Source: Candidatus Galloscillospira excrementavium (lineage in GTDB: Bacteria; Bacillota; Clostridia; Oscillospirales; Oscillospiraceae). From it: a stretch of 6,258 bases of DNA. A program made the position numbers and the translations under genes. The notes under the pieces were generated by a model. The model worked only from the letters and a program-made list of their open reading frames with translations. It was not told the DNA's origin and ran no database searches. The DNA lies in assembly GCA_018711785.1 (NCBI GenBank), contig DVHW01000023.1, positions 1-6,258 of the forward strand. Reading direction: 5' to 3'. This document shows, piece after piece, positions 1 to 5,500 of the stretch; positions within the stretch are counted from its first letter, which is position 1, and every line of letters starts with the position of its first letter.

Positions 1-30
1 GGTCCAATTGGACCGGGCCCCGCTTTTTAT
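1..30 (-). terminator. Probable half of an intrinsic terminator for the cation ATPase, cut by the window edge
   Basis: Positions 1-14 form a perfect palindrome, GGTCC-AATT-GGACC. It is followed on the plus strand by GGGCCCCGC and a T-rich run at 24-34. Read on the minus strand just after the ATPase stop codon, this is an A-rich stretch, then GCGGGGCCC, then the palindrome. If the sequence beyond the left edge continues as GGGCCCCGC and T residues, the whole would be a long GC hairpin with T tracts on both sides, able to stop transcription in both directions. Only one arm and the loop region are visible, so the call is an inference from symmetry. Confidence 0.5.
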
Positions 31-32
31 TT

Positions 33-2723
33 TTATGCCGACATGGCTGGCGTTTTGTCCCTGTTCTTCCGGTCCGGCGTCCCCGTTCTCCGCCCCAGGG
101 CCCGGCGCAGGGCCTTCGCCGCCTCGCAGACCACCACCGGCGTCACCGCCAGGGCCAGGACCGCCCCCCACTGGCGGGCGTCCATGGACACGGTGCGGAA
201 CACGGTCTGGAGGGGCGGCAGACAGAGCACCGCCAGCTGCATCCCCAGCCCCACCAGGAAGGCCCGGTTCATGGCCGGGTTGGAGAACACCCCGATGTGG
301 AGCAGGGAGGCCTCCTCGCTGCGCACGTCAAAGGCGTGGAACAGCTGGCACAGGGTCAGGGTGGCAAAGGCCATGGTATTGGCCACCGCGCTGGCCTCCG
401 CCGGGTCGGAGAGCACATACTCCCCCAGGAAATAGGCCCCCAGGGTGAGCAGGCCCACCATCACCCCCTGCCACGCCAGCCGCCAGGCGAATCCCCCGGC
501 GAAGAGGCTCTCCCGGGCGTCCCGGGGCTTTCGGGCCATGACCCCCTCCTCCACCTTCTCCACCCCCAGGGCCAGGGCGGGGAGGGAGTCGGTGACCAGA
601 TTGAGCCACAGCAGCTGCACCGGCACCAGGGGCATCTGCCGGAAGTCCAGCACCGTGGCCAGGAAGATGGTGAGGATCTCCCCGATGTTGCAGGAGAGTA
701 AGTAGTGGATGGCCTTGCGGATGTTGTCGTAGATGCCCCGGCCCTGCTCCACCGCCGAGACAATGGTGGCGAAGTTGTCGTCCGTCAGGATCATGTCGCT
801 GGCCCCCTTGGCCACGTCGGTGCCGCTCCGGCCCATGGCACAGCCGATGTCGGCCGCCTTCAGGGCCGGGGCGTCGTTGACCCCGTCCCCGGTCATGGCC
901 ACCACCCGGCCCCGGGCCTGCCAGGCCTTGACAATGCGCATCTTGTGCTCCGGGGACACCCGGGCGTAGACCGCGAACTTCTCCACCTCCTGCTCCAGCA
1001 GCTCCTGGGGCATGAAGTCCAGGTCCTCCCCCGTGAGGGCAAGGTCCCCGTCCCGAAAGATGTCCAGCTCCCGGGCGATGGCCACGGCAGTGCGCTTGTG
1101 GTCTCCGGTGATCATCACCGGCCGGATGCCGGCGGCATAGCACTGCGCCACCGCCTCCTTCACCTCCGGGCGGGGCGGATCCATCATGCCCAAAAGGCCC
1201 ACAAAGGTGAGCTCGCTCTCCAGGGTTTGGGCGGTGAGCTCCCGGGGCAGGAAGGCCACGTCCCGGTAAGCCACCCCCAGCACCCGCAGGGCCCGCTCCC
1301 CCATGGCGTCGTTGTGCCGGCGGATCTCCTGCCGCCGGGCGGCGGTCAGGGGGACGGCGGCGCCCCCCTCCAAAGTCACGCTCCGGCACCGGCGGAGGAG
1401 CACGTCGGGGGCCCCTTTGACGCAGATGCGCCAGCCACCCTCCGGACGGGGGTGGACGGTGCTCATCAACTTCCGCTCCGAGTCAAAGGGCACCTCTCCC
1501 TGCCGGGGGAAGGCCCGTTCCAGCTCGTTTTTGTCCAGCCCCTCCCGGGCCGCCAGGTCCACAATAGCGGTCTCGGTGGGGTCGCCGGTGCACTCCGGCG
1601 CGCCGCGCTGTCCGCCCTTGAGCGCCGCGTCGCTGCACAGCGTCCCCACGGTCAGGGCCAGGGCCCGGTTGTCCCGGCCGGGGGTCCACACCTCCACCAC
1701 TGTCATCTTGTTCTGGGTAAGGGTGCCCGTCTTGTCCGAGCAGATGACGCTGGCGCAGCCCAAAGTCTCCACGGCGGGCAGCTTCTTCACAATGGCGTTT
1801 CGCTTCGCCATCCGCTGCACCCCCAGGGCCAGCACAATGGTGACGATGGCGGGCAGCCCTTCGGGGATGGCGGCCACGGCCAGGGACACGGCGGTGAGGA
1901 ACATGCCCACCAGGTCCTTGCCCTGGAGCAGGCCCGCGCCGAACATCACCGCGCACACGCACAGACAGACAAAGGAGAGGGCCTTGGAGATCTCCGCCAT
2001 CTTCCGCTGGAGGGGGGTCTGGCCCTCCTTTTCCCCCATCAGCAGCCCGGCGATGCGGCCCATCTCGGTGTCCATGCCGGTGCCGGTGACCACGCAGAGG
2101 GCCCGGCCGGTGGTGACGACGGTGCCCGAGAGGACCATGTTCCTCCGGTCGGCCAGGGGGGTGTCCGCCGGGAGAGTTTCCACCGCCGCCTTGCTCACCG
2201 GCACCGACTCGCCCGTCATGGCGCTCTCGTCGGCCTTCAGCCCGGCGCACTCCAGGATGCGGGCATCGGCGGGCACCAGGTCCCCCGCCTCCAGCTCGAT
2301 GAGGTCCCCGGGCACCAGCGCCCCGGTCTCCACCCGGGTCCGCTCCCCCGCCCGGATGACCCTGGCCAGGGGGGCGGACATCTTCCGCAGGGCCTCCAGG
2401 GCCCGCTGGGCGCTGTCCTCCTGGGAGATGGAGATGGCGGCGTTGACCACCACGATGACCAGGATGATCACCGCGTCCAGCCAGTCCTCCCCGCCGCTGG
2501 CCCAGAGGGAGAGGGCCGCCGCGGCCAGCAGCACCAGAATCATGGGGTCCTTCATCTGCCCCAAAAACCGGGCCAGAAGCCCCTGCCTCCGGTGTTCCGC
2601 CAGCTCGTTGCGGCCGCACCGCGCCAGGCGCTCCTCCGCCTCCCGGGCGGTCAGCCCCCGCCGGCGGTCGGTGCCCAGCTCGGCCAGCAGTTCTTTGGGC
2701 CGTTTTTCATGCCATGCGCTCAT
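33..2723 (-). CDS. P2-type cation-transporting ATPase, calcium-type (SERCA/PMCA-like)
   Basis: This is a complete P-type ATPase, a membrane pump that probably exports Ca2+ (possibly Mn2+) at the cost of ATP. Numbering here starts from the upstream ATG at 2729 (898 aa). Visible motifs in order are the actuator loop TGES (172-175), the M4 ion motif PEGLP (289-293), the phosphorylation site DKTGT (Asp332), the nucleotide-binding KGAPD (438-442), TGD (541-543) and the hinge TGDGVND (613-619). M5 has N681 and E684, M6 has N710, T713 and D714, and M8 has Q795 where SERCA has Glu908. Length and order fit the family, with N-terminal cation-ATPase domain, about ten membrane segments and no long regulatory tail. 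The start at 2723 is preferred because AAGGGAG lies 8 nt upstream of it, but only 2 nt upstream of the ATG at 2729. The stop is TAA at 33-35. Calcium specificity is inferred from the M4-M6 residues. Confidence in the family is very high, in the substrate moderate. Confidence 0.96.
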   Translation of the reverse strand: MSAWHEKRPKELLAELGTDRRRGLTAREAEERLARCGRNELAEHRRQGLLARFLGQMKDPMILVLLAAAALSLWASGGEDWLDAVIILVIVVVNAAISISQEDSAQRALEALRKMSAPLARVIRAGERTRVETGALVPGDLIELEAGDLVPADARILECAGLKADESAMTGESVPVSKAAVETLPADTPLADRRNMVLSGTVVTTGRALCVVTGTGMDTEMGRIAGLLMGEKEGQTPLQRKMAEISKALSFVCLCVCAVMFGAGLLQGKDLVGMFLTAVSLAVAAIPEGLPAIVTIVLALGVQRMAKRNAIVKKLPAVETLGCASVICSDKTGTLTQNKMTVVEVWTPGRDNRALALTVGTLCSDAALKGGQRGAPECTGDPTETAIVDLAAREGLDKNELERAFPRQGEVPFDSERKLMSTVHPRPEGGWRICVKGAPDVLLRRCRSVTLEGGAAVPLTAARRQEIRRHNDAMGERALRVLGVAYRDVAFLPRELTAQTLESELTFVGLLGMMDPPRPEVKEAVAQCYAAGIRPVMITGDHKRTAVAIARELDIFRDGDLALTGEDLDFMPQELLEQEVEKFAVYARVSPEHKMRIVKAWQARGRVVAMTGDGVNDAPALKAADIGCAMGRSGTDVAKGASDMILTDDNFATIVSAVEQGRGIYDNIRKAIHYLLSCNIGEILTIFLATVLDFRQMPLVPVQLLWLNLVTDSLPALALGVEKVEEGVMARKPRDARESLFAGGFAWRLAWQGVMVGLLTLGAYFLGEYVLSDPAEASAVANTMAFATLTLCQLFHAFDVRSEEASLLHIGVFSNPAMNRAFLVGLGMQLAVLCLPPLQTVFRTVSMDARQWGAVLALAVTPVVVCEAAKALRRALGRRTGTPDRKNRDKTPAMSA

Positions 2724-2731
2724 ATCCATGT

Positions 2732-2738
2732 CTCCCTT
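2732..2738 (-). promoter_or_regulatory. Ribosome binding site that decides the ATPase start
   Basis: The minus strand reads AAGGGAG here. It sits 2 nt before the ATG at 2729, which is too close, and 8 nt before the in-frame ATG at 2723, which is ideal. The protein therefore most likely begins MSAWHEK. Confidence 0.65.
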
Positions 2739-2747
2739 TTTTATTCT

Positions 2748-2782
2748 AAAAAAAGTGTAAGCGCCCCGGCGGGGCGCTTACA
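2748..2782 (-). terminator. Intrinsic terminator of the XRE/response-regulator operon
   Basis: A perfect 12-bp stem, TGTAAGCGCCCC (2756-2767) with GGGGCGCTTACA (2771-2782), closes a 3-nt loop. On the minus strand it is followed after one base by seven T residues (2754-2748). It starts 31 bases after the response-regulator stop codon and ends only about 10 bases before the ATPase ribosome binding site. This is a textbook rho-independent terminator in the minus orientation. The plus strand lacks a T tract after the stem. Confidence 0.88.
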
Positions 2783-2806
2783 AGGGAATCATGGCGGGGC
2801 TGTCCA
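2777..2806 (-). promoter_or_regulatory. Weak candidate promoter for the ATPase, overlapping the upstream terminator
   Basis: On the minus strand TGGACA (2806-2801, five of six matches to the -35 consensus) is followed after 18 bp by TGTAAG (2782-2777, four of six matches to the -10 consensus). The predicted start point, near 2770, falls in the loop of the terminator hairpin, so a transcript from here would carry only one arm and would escape termination. This is a prediction from consensus matching only. Read-through from the upstream operon is the alternative source of ATPase mRNA. Confidence 0.25.
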
Positions 2807-2813
2807 CTTTTTC

Positions 2814-3554
2814 TCACCGGGCCTGGCCGGCCGGCTCTCCGTCTCGGCGGACCAGTTCGGCCAGCCGGAGCAAAAACTCCTTATTGGAGAGGGGCCTCTC
2901 TCCTGGGCTCTGGCCCAGAAGGGCGGCATACTCCGCCGCCCCCTTCTCGTGCAGGCGGGCAATGAACTGGCGGATATTCCGCTCCACATTGGCGTATTTG
3001 GTCCGCTTCTGCCGCTGGACCTCGGCATAGGCCTCCTTGAGGAGGGCGTCCCGCCCCAGCTCGGCCAGCACGCCCGCCGCCGCGGCCGCGTAGTCCAGCC
3101 CCAGGCCCTCCGCCGCGCCCATCCGGCGCAGATACCACCGGGCCGCGGCCTGGGCGCGGGACTCCTCCTCCGGCCGGTCCGGAAAGAAGCACATGTGGAT
3201 CCAGTCCACCAGGGCGGAGTAGTTCACCGGCTTTATGATATAGTGGCTGGCGCCCAGGGACAGGGCACACTGGACGGTGGCGTCGTCCCGCACGCCGGAG
3301 AGCACCAGCACCCGGGGCCGCCGCGCCGGCGGGTCCTCCCGCAGGGTCCGGAGCAGTTCGATGCCGCCCATCCGGGGCATGACCAGGTCCAGGAGGAGCA
3401 GGTCCGGCTCCTTCCGGCGCAGCTGGTCCAGCCCCGCCACGCCGTCCCGGGCCACCCCTATCACTTCCATACCTTCGATTCCGTCTAGAAAGGACTCTAA
3501 GAGCAGCCCCGTGCTCTCGTCGTCCTCCACGATCAAAATGCGGATGGGCTCCAT
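2814..3554 (-). CDS. Orphan response regulator with Spo0A-like DNA-binding domain
   Basis: The 246-aa protein has two domains. Residues 4-120 are a CheY-like receiver with acidic pocket E10/D11/D12, phosphoacceptor Asp56 in LLLLDLVMP, the conserved Ser86 and Lys108 in YIIKP, so phosphorylation looks functional. Residues about 147-236 match the Spo0A C-terminal domain. The segment VERNIRQFI (190-198) corresponds to the VERAIRHAI recognition helix of Bacillus Spo0A, and PLSNKEFLLRLAELVR (221-236) to its final NSEF-containing helix. It is probably a paralogue rather than the sporulation master regulator: it is a little short and sits behind an XRE gene rather than spoIVB. No histidine kinase is in the window, as is usual for Spo0A-type regulators fed by a phosphorelay. 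The start is fixed by AGGAGG (3562-3567), 7 nt upstream and overlapping the preceding stop, which suggests translational coupling. The stop is TGA at 2814-2816. Target genes cannot be read from the sequence. Confidence 0.93.
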   Translation of the reverse strand: MEPIRILIVEDDESTGLLLESFLDGIEGMEVIGVARDGVAGLDQLRRKEPDLLLLDLVMPRMGGIELLRTLREDPPARRPRVLVLSGVRDDATVQCALSLGASHYIIKPVNYSALVDWIHMCFFPDRPEEESRAQAAARWYLRRMGAAEGLGLDYAAAAAGVLAELGRDALLKEAYAEVQRQKRTKYANVERNIRQFIARLHEKGAAEYAALLGQSPGERPLSNKEFLLRLAELVRRDGEPAGQAR

Positions 3555-3561
3555 ACTGTCC

Positions 3562-3567
3562 CCTCCT
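3562..3567 (-). promoter_or_regulatory. Ribosome binding site of the response regulator, overlapping the upstream stop codon
   Basis: The minus strand reads AGGAGG here, 7 nt before the ATG at 3554. It shares one base with the TGA stop (3569-3567) of the XRE gene. A ribosome finishing the first gene would sit on this site, so the two proteins are probably made together. Confidence 0.85.
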
Positions 3568-3926
3568 CAGTCGTTCTGTTCTGCCTCCAGCGCGTCGCGC
3601 ATGATGTTCAGCAGGCTCTCCAGCAGCTTGATGGCCTGCTCCTGGTCCACCGGCGCCAGAGAGGCCAGCCGCTCGGTGATGATGGCCCGCTTGGGGTCGT
3701 CGCTGCCGCCGCCGTAGATAAAGTAGTCGGTGGACCGGCCCAGGGCCATGGACACCGCCCGCAGATTCTCCGCGCCGAAGGTCTTTTTGCCCCGCTCCAC
3801 CTCGGAGATATACTGGGGCGCCATATCCGCCAGCTCGGCCAGGTGTTCAATGGTGTAACCTTTTGCTTTCCGCGCCTCCCGCACCCGCTTGCCCAGCTCA
3901 ATGGGGAATTTCAAGTCTTTTTTCAT
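3567..3926 (-). CDS. XRE-family helix-turn-helix transcriptional regulator
   Basis: This is a small DNA-binding protein of 119 aa from the start chosen here, or 122 aa from the ATG at 3935, which is used for numbering. The N-terminal half (13-68) is a lambda-repressor-type HTH: helix 2 is TIEHLAELADM, the turn is followed by the recognition helix APQYISEVERGKK (39-51), then ENLRAVSMALGRSTDYFIYG. The acidic, helical C-terminal part (about 80-118, with PVDQEQAIKLLESLLNIM) has the look of a short dimerisation segment, as in SinR-like regulators; no effector, protease or metal domain is present. AAGGAG (3938-3943) lies 11 nt before the ATG at 3926 but only 2 nt before that at 3935, so the downstream start is slightly preferred. 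It is the first gene of an operon with the Spo0A-like response regulator. The perfect inverted repeat upstream makes autoregulation likely, though this is inference. Confidence 0.9.
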   Translation of the reverse strand: MKKDLKFPIELGKRVREARKAKGYTIEHLAELADMAPQYISEVERGKKTFGAENLRAVSMALGRSTDYFIYGGGSDDPKRAIITERLASLAPVDQEQAIKLLESLLNIMRDALEAEQND

Positions 3927-3937
3927 CTTTTGCATTT

Positions 3938-3943
3938 CTCCTT
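3938..3943 (-). promoter_or_regulatory. Ribosome binding site of the XRE gene, touching the operator arm
   Basis: The minus strand reads AAGGAG here. Its first two bases are also the last two bases of the proximal inverted-repeat arm (3942-3954). Spacing is 2 nt to the ATG at 3935 and 11 nt to the ATG at 3926, neither ideal, so the true start needs N-terminal data. Confidence 0.6.
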
Positions 3944-3954
3944 ATCAACTATTG
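3942..3954. promoter_or_regulatory. Proximal arm of a perfect 13-bp inverted repeat, candidate operator
   Basis: The plus strand reads TTATCAACTATTG, the exact reverse complement of the arm at 4026-4038. It touches the XRE ribosome binding site and overlaps a TACAAT -10-like element, so a bound protein would block transcription of the XRE operon. The arm is itself nearly a dyad (TCAA-CTA-TTGT). The most economical ligand is the XRE protein itself; the response regulator is a second possibility. Confidence 0.6.
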
Positions 3955-3979
3955 TAGCTATAGCTTCTCACACTATCGG
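3951..3979 (-). promoter_or_regulatory. Candidate promoter of the XRE/response-regulator operon
   Basis: TACAAT (3956-3951, minus strand) is a five-of-six match to the -10 consensus, but the -35 position at 17-bp spacing reads CCGATA, only three of six. The leader would be very short, with the start near 3944 next to the ribosome binding site. A weak -35 would fit a promoter needing activation. The region is clearly the right place for a promoter (AT-rich, upstream of the first gene), but the exact elements are uncertain. Confidence 0.35.
3956..3965. repeat. Perfect 10-bp palindrome AGCTATAGCT in the control region
   Basis: AGCTATAGCT equals its own reverse complement and lies just upstream of the -10-like TACAAT, in the presumed spacer of the XRE promoter. 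It could be a second regulator site. A chance palindrome in AT-rich DNA cannot be excluded. Confidence 0.35.
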
Positions 3980-4025
3980 CTTCGTTTACACAGTCTATCG
4001 CTGCTTATTTTCTTTTGTTAAACGT

Positions 4026-4038
4026 CAATAGTTGATAA
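4026..4038. promoter_or_regulatory. Distal arm of a perfect 13-bp inverted repeat, candidate operator
   Basis: The plus strand reads CAATAGTTGATAA, the exact reverse complement of 3942-3954. The inner TCAA-TAG-TTGA (4025-4035) is a dyad in its own right, the usual form of an XRE dimer site. Centre-to-centre distance to the other arm is 84 bp, close to eight turns of B-DNA, so both sites would face the same side of the helix. It lies upstream of the presumed promoter. Confidence 0.6.
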
Positions 4039-4055
4039 TTTGAAATTTTTATAGC

Positions 4056-4096
4056 AAAAAGCCCGTCCCCCGTGGTTCAGCAGGCGGGGGACGGGC
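4056..4096 (-). terminator. Intrinsic terminator of the foldase gene
   Basis: A perfect 12-bp GC-rich stem, GCCCGTCCCCCG (4061-4072) with CGGGGGACGGGC (4085-4096), encloses a 12-nt loop. On the minus strand it is followed directly by TTTTT (4060-4056). It begins about 30 bases after the foldase stop codon. On the plus strand only TT follows the stem, so it acts in the minus direction and insulates the foldase from the XRE operon. Confidence 0.88.
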
Positions 4097-4126
4097 TTCT
4101 CTATCGCCGATCAGCGGCGGTACCGC

Positions 4127-5356
4127 TCATTCTTGTGTATCGCTCTCAGGCGCGGGAGTTGCGCTTGCGCCGGCCTCGGCATCGAGCTCCTCCCGCAGGG
4201 CGGAGAGGGCGTTATAGTAGGTCTCCGGGTCCACGGTGGAAAACTCCTCGGTGGTCTCCAGCTGGGACTCCTCCATCCACTGGTTCACCTGGTCGTTCAT
4301 CTGGACAATGGTCCAGGCGCTTCGCACCTCGTCATTGACCGGCGGCAGACGGAGGATGATGTGGTAGCCGACCTCACTCTCCACCAGGTCGCTGATCTCG
4401 TTGTACTCCAGGGCCCGGGTGGCGGTCTCGAACTCCTCCACCATCTGGCCGGCAGTAAAGAGGTAGCCGTCCGGGTAGGCCAGGTTGCCGTCGGCATCCC
4501 GGCCGTCCTCGCTGTACTCGTTCATCAGCTGGTCAAAGGTGGCGATAGGGTCGTCAGCGGCGCGGATCTGGGCCAGGAGGTCCTCTGCCGTAGCCCTGGC
4601 CGCCGCCTGCTCCTCCTCGGGGAGGGGCTCGCCGCTGTCGTCCACGGTCCGAATCAGGATGTGCTTGGCCATCAGGGCGTCGGCTTGGCTCTCAGCGAAC
4701 TCGCACAGCTCCTCGTCCGTAGGGGCGTGTTCCCCGTTTTCTCCAAAGAGCATCTCCTGCATGTCGTTATAAAGGGGGCTCACCCGGTTGAGGCGGCGGA
4801 ACCCCTCATCGGAGATGGCCAGCGCCTGAAGGCGGGCGGCATAGGCCTCCGTGCCGCCCAGCTGCTCGACCACGCTGGCCAGCTCACTGTCCAGCTGGGC
4901 CTGCTCCTCCTCGCTGATGGTAATGCCGTATTCCGCCGCCTTGGACTCCACCACGGCGTAGAACTGGGCACTCTCCACGGCGCTGTCGATGAGATAGGTC
5001 TTGATGGGGGTGTCCTCCACCTCCGCCGTCCAGTCCATGTCAGCCATGCCTCCATAGAGGGAATAGCCCAGGCTTTCCGTGGCGTAGGTCAGGCAGTAGA
5101 GGAAGTCCTCCGCCGCCACCGGCCGGCCGTCCACCGTCAGCAGGGTGGTGTCCCGGGGAAAGCCCAGCAGCTGCTGCACCATGTCCGGGGTCTCCACCAT
5201 GGGCACGCTCTCTCCGGCGGCAGGAGTGGGGGAAACCGTTTCCTGTCCTTCGGTGGGAGTGGCCTCTGGGTCCTGGCTGTCCGTACAGCCGGACAGGACC
5301 CCCGCCAGCAGCAGGGCAGAGAGGGTCAGGCTCAAAATGCGTCGCATGGTTTTCAT
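4127..5356 (-). CDS. Secreted lipoprotein foldase with parvulin-type peptidyl-prolyl isomerase domain (PrsA-like)
   Basis: The 409-aa protein starts with a lipoprotein signal peptide: basic MKTMRR, a hydrophobic stretch, and the lipobox LSGC with the lipidated Cys at 24. A Ser/Thr/Pro/Glu-rich linker (25-55) would tether it to the outer face of the membrane. A SurA/PrsA-type N-terminal chaperone region follows (about 60-225), containing LLTVDGRPVAAEDF. The parvulin PPIase domain spans about 229-340, with KHILI (231-235), an ATAEDLLAQI helix, the YSEDG segment, GQMVEEFE and the closing GYHII (330-334). The C-terminal helical part ends in an acidic tail. The role is proline isomerisation and folding of exported proteins. 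AAGGAG 8 nt upstream (5365-5370) supports the start; the stop is TGA at 4127-4129. It follows mfd, as is common in Clostridia, but has its own promoter and terminator. PPIase catalysis itself is inferred; some PrsA relatives act mainly as chaperones. Confidence 0.94.
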   Translation of the reverse strand: MKTMRRILSLTLSALLLAGVLSGCTDSQDPEATPTEGQETVSPTPAAGESVPMVETPDMVQQLLGFPRDTTLLTVDGRPVAAEDFLYCLTYATESLGYSLYGGMADMDWTAEVEDTPIKTYLIDSAVESAQFYAVVESKAAEYGITISEEEQAQLDSELASVVEQLGGTEAYAARLQALAISDEGFRRLNRVSPLYNDMQEMLFGENGEHAPTDEELCEFAESQADALMAKHILIRTVDDSGEPLPEEEQAAARATAEDLLAQIRAADDPIATFDQLMNEYSEDGRDADGNLAYPDGYLFTAGQMVEEFETATRALEYNEISDLVESEVGYHIILRLPPVNDEVRSAWTIVQMNDQVNQWMEESQLETTEEFSTVDPETYYNALSALREELDAEAGASATPAPESDTQE

Positions 5357-5390
5357 CGTATCTTCTCCTTTTTTTCAAGAAGCTCTCCGT

Positions 5391-5419
5391 ATCATACCAC
5401 GAATGGGAAAAAAGCTCAA
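5391..5419 (-). promoter_or_regulatory. Sigma-A-type promoter of the foldase gene
   Basis: On the minus strand TTGAGC (5419-5414, four of six -35 matches) is followed by a 17-bp spacer and TATGAT (5396-5391, five of six -10 matches). TGG directly precedes the -10, giving an extended -10 element (TGn-TATGAT). The predicted start is near 5384, leaving a leader of about 28 nt with the AAGGAG ribosome binding site. The foldase can thus be transcribed independently of mfd. Confidence 0.75.
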
Positions 5420-5454
5420 CCGGAAGGGCGTGGGATTTGAAATTTATTTACATT

Positions 5455-5493
5455 CGCCGGAAGAGCGCCCTTCTGGCGGAGCAATCCCTCCGC
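5455..5493 (-). other. Two overlapping hairpins downstream of mfd
   Basis: Hairpin A pairs GCGGAG (5476-5481) with CTCCGC (5488-5493) around a 6-nt loop. Hairpin B pairs CGCCGGAAG (5455-5463) with CTTCTGGCG (5470-5478) around a 6-nt loop, with one A-C mismatch in the minus-strand RNA. They share 5476-5478, so they cannot both form completely. After hairpin B the minus strand is AT-rich but has no T run, so this is at best a weak terminator or an mRNA 3'-end stabiliser for mfd. Confidence 0.35.
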
Positions 5494-5500
5494 GCGTCTG

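Noticed and set aside
2743..2748. TAGAAT on the minus strand as a -10 element for the ATPase
   Set aside because: It lies within the terminator T tract, has no -35 at proper spacing, and would start transcription inside the ribosome binding site.
705..3488. A 927-codon open frame on the plus strand, antisense to the ATPase and response regulator
   Set aside because: It is rich in Gly, His, Pro and Gln, resembles no known family, and mirrors two genes with clear motifs. Long antisense frames arise in GC-rich DNA because stop codons are rare. It also runs across two unrelated genes and a terminator.
3981..3990. A Spo0A box in the XRE control region
   Set aside because: TTCGTTTACA shares only the TTCG half with the reversed 0A box TTCGACA; four of seven bases is at chance level.
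4023..4028. TTGACG on the minus strand as -35 of the XRE operon
   Set aside because: At 16-18 bp spacing the -10 position reads GC-containing sequence such as AGCAGC, with no match to TATAAT.
3843..4031. A 62-codon plus-strand frame over the XRE 5' end and control region
   Set aside because: No ribosome binding site and no convincing promoter, and it overlaps the XRE start and the inverted repeat.
3942..4038. The inverted repeat as ends of a miniature mobile element or integration site
   Set aside because: No target-site duplication flanks the arms, the interior holds promoter-like sequence, and the spacer fits a normal intergenic region.
4133..5440. A 435-codon open frame on the plus strand, antisense to the foldase
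   Set aside because: It is the shadow of a real gene with lipobox, parvulin domain and good ribosome binding site on the other strand; its own translation is low-complexity with no recognised domain.
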